Source: Chloroflexota bacterium (GTDB lineage Bacteria; Chloroflexota; Limnocylindria; QHBO01). From it: a DNA stretch of 35,431 bases. How positions within the stretch are numbered: position 1 is the first letter of the stretch; the number at the start of each line of letters is the position of its first letter. Positions 1 to 6,254 of this stretch are shown here, in pieces. A model generated the notes under the pieces. It worked only from the letters and a program-made list of their open reading frames with translations, had not been told where the DNA came from and searched no databases. Where the stretch lies: the NCBI GenBank assembly GCA_025937535.1, contig JAICRD010000003.1, positions 1 through 35,431 of the forward strand. Direction: 5' to 3'. The position numbers and the translations under genes were made by a program.

Positions 1-449
1 ACACGCGCACCGATCGCGTGACCGTCGTCTCCCGCTCGGGTGCCCAGCACCACGCCATCAGCGTGGACGCGTCGTCGGAGATCGAGGGCGTCATCGGCGG
101 CGCCGATATCGTGGCCATCGAGGAGGCCCAGTTCTTCGACGAGCGCCTGCCGGAGGCGGTCGAGCGGCTGGCCGAGATGGGCAAGCAGGTGGTCGCCACC
201 GGCCTCGATCGCGACTTCCGCGGCATCCCGTTCGGCACCATGCCACGCCTGCTGGCGCTGGCCGACCAGGTCACGAAGCTGACCGCCATATGCGTGGTCT
301 GCGGCGAGCCCGCGACGCGAACGCAGCGGCTCATCGACGGCGCGCCGGCGCCGGCCGATTCGCCGCTGATCGTCATCGGCGGCATGGGCGACGAGACCTA
401 CGAGGCGCGGTGCCGGCTGCATCACGAGGTCCCCGGCCTGGGCTCGTAG
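1..449 (+). CDS. tdk: Thymidine kinase (type II, Zn-binding), 5' end cut by window edge
   Basis: This enzyme phosphorylates thymidine to dTMP with ATP in the salvage pathway. The reading frame is open from the left edge (frame of base 3). The first in-frame GTG, at 18, is not the true start, because homologous sequence already runs before it and the N-terminal P-loop half is missing. The visible part has IEEAQFF, the family's catalytic-glutamate and Mg region, then a GLDRDFRG segment typical of the deoxynucleoside-binding region. A CVVC pair with a later YEARCRLHH completes the usual Zn site; the tyrosine lies in the lasso loop. The stop is TAG at 447-449. Identification is firm. Regulation and the upstream neighbour cannot be seen. 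Confidence 0.93.
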   Translation, partial: TRTDRVTVVSRSGAQHHAISVDASSEIEGVIGGADIVAIEEAQFFDERLPEAVERLAEMGKQVVATGLDRDFRGIPFGTMPRLLALADQVTKLTAICVVCGEPATRTQRLIDGAPAPADSPLIVIGGMGDETYEARCRLHHEVPGLGS

Positions 450-576
450 GTCCTGCGAATGACGTAGATGCCGGCCGTCGCTTGTCGGCGGGCGGATCGG
501 CGGCCTGCGCGTGTCGATCCGCGGAACGCGGCGTCAGGATCGGTCCAGCTGACACACCGATGGAGCCGACAGACCG

Positions 577-771
577 ATGACGATGAATGCCCTGGCCATG
601 CCGGCCGCGACGACCGTGACCCTGCGCGTGATCGACGGTGGCGCGACGCGCCGCAGCGCGACCTGGTGGGAGCGTCGCTCGATGCGGCGCTCGATCGTGG
701 GTGGCTGCCCCGACCACTGGTGGAAGCCGACCGCCACGCGCACCGCCGCCTGCACCTGCGACCGCTTCTGA
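577..771 (+). CDS. Possible small hypothetical protein (64 aa)
   Basis: This short ORF lies between tdk and the tRNA-Ser gene. An in-frame TGA at 550-552 limits it upstream, so ATG 577 (or ATG 583) is the start; a weak GGAG sits about 11 nt before. Of its 64 codons, 60 end in G or C, which is the bias of real genes in this genome and argues for coding. The product is basic and rich in Trp and Arg, with cysteines near the C-terminus (GGCPDHWW and CTCDRF). I recognise no family. There is no clear promoter or conserved partner. It could still be a chance ORF in GC-rich DNA. Confidence 0.4.
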   Translation: MTMNALAMPAATTVTLRVIDGGATRRSATWWERRSMRRSIVGGCPDHWWKPTATRTAACTCDRF

Positions 772-775
772 GCGA

Positions 776-865
776 TGGCGGAGGGGGTGGGATTCGAACC
801 CACGGAGGGCTTGCACCCTCTCCGGTTTTCAAGACCGGCGCATTCGTCCGCTCTGCCACCCCTCC
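776..865 (-). tRNA. tRNA-Ser (anticodon UGA)
   Basis: Read on the minus strand, the gene starts GGAGGGG and closes with CCCCUCC, discriminator G and an encoded CCA (776-778). The anticodon arm is CCGGU-CUUGAAA-ACCGG, giving anticodon UGA (reads UCA). The T arm is GUGGG-UUCGAAU-CCCAC. A long variable arm with an AGGGUGCAAGCCCU core is the class II hallmark of tRNA-Ser. It lies in the same orientation as, and about 800 nt downstream of, the seryl-tRNA synthetase gene, with one gene between them. Confidence 0.97.
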
Positions 866-894
866 GGGGGCGCGCCATTGTCGCATGAGCGCCT

Positions 895-1671
895 TCAGGC
901 CTCTGCGGCAGCGCGACGGATCTCGCCGACGATGTGCTCGACGAACGGACCGATGCGCTCGGCCAGGTCATCCCAGCCCTCTGGCGCCTGGTCGATGTAG
1001 ATCGCCCGCGCGCGCTCGAGGACCGGCCGGTGCTCGCCAGGCAGGCGTTCGAGGACCCAGTCGGCGGCTTCGTCCTTGGGACGGATCGCACCGGTGACGA
1101 GCGTGGTCCAGATTCGCGCCAGGGTGAGGATGACGTTCCGCTCGTCGCCCTCCAGATCGGCGAGCAGGCCATCCAGGCCATCGAGCATGGCGCGTCGGAG
1201 GTCGTCTGCCGGGACGGGATCGAGGAGATCCTCCGGCGGTGGACCAAGCAGTGATCGGCCGCTCTCGAGGAGAGTCGTGATGAGGACGGCGAGGTCAGGA
1301 TTCGAAGCCGCCATCGTCGGCGTGTCGCCGACGTCGAGCTCATCGCGCATCCACTCGCCGTACTGGAAGTCATGGCGCGGCGGGTAGCGCCAGGGCCGGG
1401 CCTCATCGAGCACGACGGCAGTCAGCTCGACCGGGCGCCATGACGCCGGGCGCTGGCCGAGGCGCGAGATCGGCGTCAAGCGCTCAATGAGGTCGCGCCG
1501 CTGGGCGGGCGTCATGGCGTGCTGGAGAATCACGACGACATCCAGGTCGCTGCGACGCCGTAGCCCGCCGGCCACCGAGGAGCCATACAGATAGGCCGCC
1601 AGGACGTTCGAACCGAGGACGTCGATGGCGGCGGCCACCACCGCGGCGGCCTGATCGTCCTCAGGCGCCAA
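895..1671 (-). CDS. ANT(3'')-family (AadA-like) aminoglycoside nucleotidyltransferase
   Basis: The family adenylylates streptomycin or spectinomycin; chromosomal relatives in soil bacteria may have other substrates. The N-terminal nucleotidyltransferase domain shows YLYGSSVAGG followed by SDLDVVV, the GS...DxD metal site. It continues with RPVELTAVV, which holds the catalytic-base glutamate of the family, and WRYPP...FQYGEW, the region carrying the substrate-contacting Trp of AadA. The helical C-terminal domain follows (GDERNVILTLARIWTT, PKDEAADWVLERLP). TTG at 1671 is chosen as start because it gives 258 aa, the usual family length, and overlaps the serS stop by 11 nt; a GTG at 1641 would cut into the first helix. 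Being last after serS suggests co-transcription. The enzyme class is clear; activity on drugs is not shown. Confidence 0.85.
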   Translation of the reverse strand: MAPEDDQAAAVVAAAIDVLGSNVLAAYLYGSSVAGGLRRRSDLDVVVILQHAMTPAQRRDLIERLTPISRLGQRPASWRPVELTAVVLDEARPWRYPPRHDFQYGEWMRDELDVGDTPTMAASNPDLAVLITTLLESGRSLLGPPPEDLLDPVPADDLRRAMLDGLDGLLADLEGDERNVILTLARIWTTLVTGAIRPKDEAADWVLERLPGEHRPVLERARAIYIDQAPEGWDDLAERIGPFVEHIVGEIRRAAAEA

Positions 1672-2980
1672 GCAGTTCGCGGCCGCCGAAGTAGGGCTGG
1701 AGGACGTCGGGGATGGCGACCGACCCGTCGGGCTGCTGGTACGTCTCGATGATGGCGGCGACGGTCCGCGGCAGCGCCAGCGCCGAACCATTGAGCGTGT
1801 GGACCAGCTCCGGCTTGGCGCCGGCCTCGGGCCGGTAGCGGATGGCCATGCGACGCGCCTGGTAGTCGCGGAAGTTGCTCACGCTGCTCACCTCCAGCCA
1901 GCGCTCGACGCCGGGCGCCCAGACCTCCAGGTCGTACTTCCGCGCCTGGACGAAGCCCATCTCGCGCGTGCTCATGAGCAGTACCCGGTAGGCGAGGCCG
2001 AGCCGCTGGAGGAGCACCTCGGCGCGCTCGGTCAGCCACTCCAGCTCGGCCTCCGATTCACCCGGACGAACGAGGCTGACCATCTCGACCTTGTCGAACT
2101 GGTGGACCCGCAGGATGCCGCGCGTGTCGCGCCCGGCAGCTCCCGCCTCGCGCCGGAAGGACGCGGAGTAGGCGGCATAGCGGCGCGGGAGCGCATCGGC
2201 CTCGAGGATCTCGTCGCGATGGAGGTTCGTCACCGGGACTTCGGCGGTCGGGATCAGATACAGATCGTCGCGCGTCGCGACGTACATCTGGTCCTCCTTG
2301 TCCGGGATCTGCCCGGTGCCGCGCGCCGAGTCGGCATTGACCAGGACCGGGGGCCAAACCTCGGTCATGCCGTGCTCGTTGGCGTGGACGTCGAGGAACC
2401 AGCTGATGAGCGCGCGCTGGAGGTGGGCGCCATCGCCGATGTAGACCGGCCAGCCGGAGCCCGTGATCTTGGCGCCGCGCGCGTTGTCGATCAGGCCGAG
2501 GTCGTCCGCGATCTCCCAGTGCGGGCGCCGCGCCCACGGGCCGTACTCGGGATCCGAGTCGTCGACGCGGAGGAGCGGTTCCCCCACCTCGCGCACGACG
2601 ACGTTCGCCTCCTCGCCGCCGATCGGCACGTCGGCGTCGGGCGGGTTCGGGATACGCAGCATGGCGTCGGCGAGCTCGGCCTGGATCCTCTCGAGCTCCG
2701 TCTCGAGCTGCGCGATGCGTTCGCCGACCCGGCGCGACGCCTCCTTGAGCTCGGCGACCTCGCCGCCGTTGGGGTCGGCGCCGCCGCGAATGACCTCGCC
2801 GACGCGGCGGCTGGCGTCGTTGCGCTCCGCCTTGAGGGCGTCGGACGCGGCGAGCAGCGAGCGCCGCCGCTCGTCGAGCTCGACGGCGCGATCGACGACG
2901 GACGGATCCTCGCCCTTGTCCGCGGCGCCGCGCCGGAGCGCGTCGGGGTCGTCGCGGAGCCGCTGCAGGCCGACGCTCAT
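1661..2980 (-). CDS. serS: Seryl-tRNA synthetase
   Basis: This class II synthetase charges tRNA-Ser with serine. The 439-residue product is of normal length. An N-terminal coiled-coil arm (about residues 1-110, rich in Glu/Arg/Leu heptads) binds the long variable arm of tRNA-Ser. The catalytic core follows, with TAEVP, motif 2 (SFRREAG...RGILRVHQF), WLEVSSVSNFRDYQARR and motif 3 (TLNGSALALPRTVAAIIE). Its ATG overlaps the lysK stop in ATGA, which implies translational coupling. It is the third gene of the greA-lysK-serS group. Confidence 0.97.
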   Translation of the reverse strand: MSVGLQRLRDDPDALRRGAADKGEDPSVVDRAVELDERRRSLLAASDALKAERNDASRRVGEVIRGGADPNGGEVAELKEASRRVGERIAQLETELERIQAELADAMLRIPNPPDADVPIGGEEANVVVREVGEPLLRVDDSDPEYGPWARRPHWEIADDLGLIDNARGAKITGSGWPVYIGDGAHLQRALISWFLDVHANEHGMTEVWPPVLVNADSARGTGQIPDKEDQMYVATRDDLYLIPTAEVPVTNLHRDEILEADALPRRYAAYSASFRREAGAAGRDTRGILRVHQFDKVEMVSLVRPGESEAELEWLTERAEVLLQRLGLAYRVLLMSTREMGFVQARKYDLEVWAPGVERWLEVSSVSNFRDYQARRMAIRYRPEAGAKPELVHTLNGSALALPRTVAAIIETYQQPDGSVAIPDVLQPYFGGRELLGA

Positions 2981-4569
2981 GCGGCCACCGCCCCGGCGGC
3001 GTCGCGCAGCCGATCGAGGACGAAGGAGCGGTCGAGCGCAGCCAGGAGCCAGCCCGCGCGCGGGCCGGAGCTGCGGCCAAGGAAGGCCAGGTAGAGCGCG
3101 GCGAACGCTCGGCCGAACGGCAGGCCGCGCTCCTTGGCGGTGCCGAAGATGGCGGCCTGGACAGCCTCGCCGTCCCACTCGGCCGCCTCGAGCGCCGGGC
3201 GCAGCGTCGCCAGGTAGGTGCGCTGCGACTCGTCGAGCTCCGCGGCGACGTCCGGCAGCTCCGGCTGCACGGCGATGCGCGCCGACTCGGGCGCGTACGC
3301 CTCGAGCCACGCTCGCGCGGCCGCCCGCCGCTCGTCGACGATCGCGAGCTCGCGATCGGTCAGGGCGGCGCCCTTCTCCGCGGTCACGCGCTCCACCGGG
3401 TCCACGCCGGGCACCTGCTCGAGGAGCGCGAGATGGCTGAAGGCAGGCCGGTAGGCGGCCGCCTCGGCGCGCACATCGGCATCGGGCTCGACCAGGCTCA
3501 CGGCGAAGAGGCGCTCGTGATCGGCCGGCAGCTCGCCGCGGACCTCGCGACCGGCCGTCGCGGCGGCGAGGCGATCCGACTCGTCGAACAGGCGCGGGAC
3601 GGCGTCGGTCCCGTCGGGATCGAACTCGATTGCCGTGTTCGGGCCGGGGCGCAGGAACAGGAGGCGCAGCTGCTCGGGCGGGATGACCTCGGCCACCCGC
3701 GTCGCCGACGCGCCCAGTCCCTTGGAGGTCGACATCTTCTTGCCGCGGATGTTGAGGAACTCATACGGCACGTTCAGCGGAGGCTCGTTGCCGAAGACCT
3801 CGCGCGCGATAGCATCGGATCGGTCGCGCGAGCCGCCCCTGGTCGACAGGTCCTTGCCGGCCGGCTCGATCGTGACCCCGAACAGGTCCCACTTCGCGGC
3901 CCAGTCGACGTTGTACGGCAGCTTGGCACGGCCACCGAAGGGCGAGACGTCGCCGGCGTGGCCGCAGCCGGTCGCCCATTCGACGAGATCGACACGGCAC
4001 TCGTAGTGAACGCGCTCGCCATCCCAGCCGGTCACGATGGTGGTGCCGATTCGGCCGCAGCTCTCGCAGATGACGAACAGTGGGTGCCAGTCATCGGCAT
4101 GGTTGACGTTCGCCACTCGCCGATAGATCTCGCGGATCGTGGCGGCCGCGTCGAGGGCGGCGCGGATGTATCGGTCCATGGCGCCCGAGCCATACACCTC
4201 GCTCATCCAGTAGTAGGTATCGGGGCGGATGCCGAGCCCGTCGAAGGTGTCGATGAAGACGCCGGCGAAGTGCCGTGCGTACGAGGCGTGGCAGTCGCCC
4301 GCGGGATCCGGAACGTGCGCCAGCGGCACGCCCATCGAGCGCTCGATGGCGTCGGGAGTGAGCAGTGCCTGAGCGTCCATCGGATCGAGGTCGTCGACGC
4401 CGTAGCGCAGCTCGACCTCGACGCCCGCGTCGCGGAGCGCGCGGGCGATGGTGTCGACCACCACCGGCCCGCGCAGGCTGCCGACGTGGACGGTCCCCGA
4501 CGGGGTCTTCGAGTCGTTGACGACCTGGCGGCCGACGGCCGACGCCGCGAGCTCGTCAGCCCAGAACAC
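2977..4569 (-). CDS. lysK: Class I lysyl-tRNA synthetase
   Basis: It charges tRNA-Lys, but with the class I Rossmann fold rather than the class II fold of the common bacterial LysRS. The HIGH signature appears as TPSGTVHVGSLRG (HVGS at residues 28-31) and the KMSKS loop as KMSTSK (278-283). A CESCG...CRVDLVEWATGCGH segment is probably the Zn-finger insertion. The length of 530 aa fits the family. The start is GTG at 4569, 6 nt after the greA stop; the stop overlaps serS. Class I LysRS is typical of archaea and scattered bacteria such as spirochaetes and some alphaproteobacteria. No class II LysRS is visible here. Confidence 0.95.
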   Translation of the reverse strand: MFWADELAASAVGRQVVNDSKTPSGTVHVGSLRGPVVVDTIARALRDAGVEVELRYGVDDLDPMDAQALLTPDAIERSMGVPLAHVPDPAGDCHASYARHFAGVFIDTFDGLGIRPDTYYWMSEVYGSGAMDRYIRAALDAAATIREIYRRVANVNHADDWHPLFVICESCGRIGTTIVTGWDGERVHYECRVDLVEWATGCGHAGDVSPFGGRAKLPYNVDWAAKWDLFGVTIEPAGKDLSTRGGSRDRSDAIAREVFGNEPPLNVPYEFLNIRGKKMSTSKGLGASATRVAEVIPPEQLRLLFLRPGPNTAIEFDPDGTDAVPRLFDESDRLAAATAGREVRGELPADHERLFAVSLVEPDADVRAEAAAYRPAFSHLALLEQVPGVDPVERVTAEKGAALTDRELAIVDERRAAARAWLEAYAPESARIAVQPELPDVAAELDESQRTYLATLRPALEAAEWDGEAVQAAIFGTAKERGLPFGRAFAALYLAFLGRSSGPRAGWLLAALDRSFVLDRLRDAAGAVAA

Positions 4570-4575
4570 GCGTGC

Positions 4576-5037
4576 CTAGCCGATGCGGAGCAGCGTGTAC
4601 TCGATCGGGCCCGACGGCGCCTGCACCGTGAAGGTCTCCCCCTTCTTCAGGCCCATGAGCGCCGACCCGACCGGGGACTCGTTGCTGATGCGGCCCTCGC
4701 GGGGCGCAGCCTCGGCCGAACCGACGATGGTGAAGGTCTCCTCGCCGTCGCTGCCCTTGATGACGACCTTCGAGCCGATCCCGACCTTGTCGCCGTTGCC
4801 CTTCTCGATGACCGCCGCGTTGCGCAGCTGAAGCTCGAGCGTGGCGATTCGGCCCTCCAGGAACGACTGCTCCTGCTTGGCATCCTCGTACTCGGCGTTC
4901 TCACTGAGGTCGCCGTCCAGCTTGGCCTCGTGGATGCGCGCGGCGACGCGCGGACGCTCGACGGTCACGAGCTCGTTCAGCTCGGCCTTGAGCTTCTCGA
5001 GCCCCTCGGCGGTCAGGTAGACAGGCTTGGTGTTCAT
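4576..5037 (-). CDS. greA: Transcription elongation factor GreA
   Basis: GreA enters the RNA polymerase secondary channel and stimulates cleavage of backtracked transcripts. The 153-residue product has the N-terminal antiparallel coiled coil with the acidic tip (LDGDLSENAEYEDAK, the invariant D and E that hold Mg) and the C-terminal FKBP-like domain (SPVGSALMGLKKGE). ATG 5037 is chosen: it begins the conserved VYLTAEGLEKL segment, and a GAGGGGG sequence lies about 8 nt upstream. GTG 5043 is an alternative with AGGAGG further upstream. It is the first gene of the operon with lysK and serS. Confidence 0.96.
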   Translation of the reverse strand: MNTKPVYLTAEGLEKLKAELNELVTVERPRVAARIHEAKLDGDLSENAEYEDAKQEQSFLEGRIATLELQLRNAAVIEKGNGDKVGIGSKVVIKGSDGEETFTIVGSAEAAPREGRISNESPVGSALMGLKKGETFTVQAPSGPIEYTLLRIG

Positions 5038-5250
5038 CGTCACGACCCCCTCATCCTCCTGCGGCGGCCCCGCGGTCGGGTCGTCCTGTCGTGGGGTTCG
5101 ACAGGCCGGCATTCCGCACAATCTGATAACAAAAAACGCTCCAGGCCCCGCCCTCGTCCCATGACGTGGTGCGGCATCTCCTGAAGCTGGCCGTACCCCC
5201 AATCTGCGAGAGATGCGGGCCAGGCGTCTTGCGCCGGCGGCTGCCAGCGC
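5038..5250 (-). ncRNA. Long, possibly structured 5' leader of greA-lysK-serS
   Basis: About 210 nt separate the inferred start of transcription from greA. The leader has complementary pairs that cross: 5210-5216 with 5174-5180 (GCATCTC/GAGATGC) and 5218-5223 with 5187-5192 (CTGGCC/GGCCAG). These could form a pseudoknot or two alternative folds. A T6 run lies at 5131-5136. Near the start codon, 5078-5084 (ACGACCC) can pair with 5042-5048 (GGGTCGT), placing the AGGAGG in a loop. I see no T-box sequence and recognise no known riboswitch. The structure is inferred by eye only. Confidence 0.35.
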
Positions 5251-5285
5251 CGGCAGATTGTAGGTCGGCGCCCCGGCGAAGTCAA
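5241..5285 (-). promoter_or_regulatory. Sigma-70-type promoter of greA operon with adjoining palindrome
   Basis: On the minus strand a -35 box TTGACT (5280-5285), a 17-bp spacer and a -10 box TACAAT (5257-5262) make a near-consensus promoter, the best in the window. Directly after the -10 box lies an imperfect 16-bp palindrome, CTGCCGGCGCTGGCAG (5241-5256), which would cover the transcription start and may be an operator. Together with the leader this accounts for the gap between uppP and greA. Confidence 0.75.
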
Positions 5286-5360
5286 AGGTCTGCGGCCACT
5301 CGGTGCGGCCCTCGCGCGAGCTCCTACCGTCGCTCCACCCGACGCGATCCGGCGGCCGGG

Positions 5361-6206
5361 CTACCTCCCGGTGGCGACCAGCAGAACGATGACCGCCGCG
5401 AAACCGATGCGGTAGAGGCTGAAGATCGCGACCGATCGGCGACGAAGCCACGCCAGCAGGAAGCCGATGGCGGCGAGGCCCGCGAGTGCGGCCACCGCGA
5501 AGCCGACGCCGATGGCCAGCCACTCGATCGACGTGTGCGTCTCCGTCAGGAGCTTGCGCGAGCCGTACAGGCCGGCGCCGAGCGTGATCGGCGTGGCCAG
5601 CAGGAAGCTGAATCGGGCGGCGGCCTCGCGGGTCAGGCCGAGCGCCAGCCCCGCGGTGATGGTCGCGCCCGAGCGACTGATGCCCGGCAGCAGCGCCAAC
5701 GCCTGCGAGAAGCCAATGGTGACCGCCGTGCCCGTCGTGAGCTCCGAGAGCTCGCGCCGGCGGCTGCCGAGGCGGTCGGCGATCCACAGCGCCGTCGCGC
5801 CGATGACCAGGAAGCCCGCAATGATCAGGCGCGCGGCGTCGTTGTCGCCGTGGAAGACGTCCTCGATGACGCCCTCCAGCGCAAACCCGATGATGGCGGC
5901 CGGGATGGTGGCCACGACCAGGAGCCAGGCGATGCGCCGGTCCGAATCATCGCCGATGCGCCGCTCGCCTATGCTCGCGAACCAGGCGCGCGCATAGCGG
6001 ACCCAGTCGCGGGCGAAGTAGATCAGCAGCGCGACGAGCGTGCCGAGGTGCAGGAAGACGTCGAACGCCAGCGATCCGATGAGCCCATCGGCGTCCCATC
6101 CGGCGATCCACGGCGCGAGCTCGAGGTGGGCCGACGAGCTGATCGGGATGAACTCGGTCAGCCCCTGCAGGAGCCCGACGAGCGCGGCCTGGATGACGAT
6201 ATCCAT
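5361..6206 (-). CDS. uppP: Undecaprenyl-diphosphate phosphatase
   Basis: This integral membrane enzyme (BacA family) dephosphorylates undecaprenyl pyrophosphate to recycle the lipid carrier of cell-wall synthesis. The 281-residue product is strongly hydrophobic with about eight membrane segments. Near the N-terminus, GLLQGLTEFIPISSSAHL carries the catalytic Glu and the SSSAH motif; LPGISRSGATI in the second half is the other signature. The start is ATG 6206. It lies just after hppA on the same strand, separated by a strong hairpin. Family members often confer bacitracin tolerance. Confidence 0.96.
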   Translation of the reverse strand: MDIVIQAALVGLLQGLTEFIPISSSAHLELAPWIAGWDADGLIGSLAFDVFLHLGTLVALLIYFARDWVRYARAWFASIGERRIGDDSDRRIAWLLVVATIPAAIIGFALEGVIEDVFHGDNDAARLIIAGFLVIGATALWIADRLGSRRRELSELTTGTAVTIGFSQALALLPGISRSGATITAGLALGLTREAAARFSFLLATPITLGAGLYGSRKLLTETHTSIEWLAIGVGFAVAALAGLAAIGFLLAWLRRRSVAIFSLYRIGFAAVIVLLVATGR

Positions 6207-6215
6207 GCGTGTGAT

Positions 6216-6246
6216 GAGGCCGCCGCGTCGGGAACGCGGCGGCCTC
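6216..6246 (-). terminator. Strong hairpin between hppA and uppP
   Basis: A perfect 11-bp stem (6216-6226 with 6236-6246, GAGGCCGCCGC on both strands' reading) with a 9-nt loop follows the hppA stop by a few bases and ends about 10 nt before the uppP start. No T run follows, so it may act as a weak or Rho-assisted terminator, or protect the hppA mRNA end. Confidence 0.55.
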
Positions 6247-6254
6247 GGAATTCC

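Noticed and set aside
1799-3094. Long plus-strand ORF of 431 codons opposite serS
   Set aside because: It is antisense to a certain serS gene; long open shadow frames are common at this GC content, and its composition (Asp/Arg/Val/His-rich) is typical of such shadows.
5038-5250. T-box riboswitch before greA-lysK-serS
   Set aside because: I looked for the conserved AGGGTGGNACCGCG antiterminator block in the leader and did not find it.
5285-5787. N-terminal extension of the greA frame
   Set aside because: The extra 250 codons run antisense-frame through uppP and the promoter; GreA begins at 5037.
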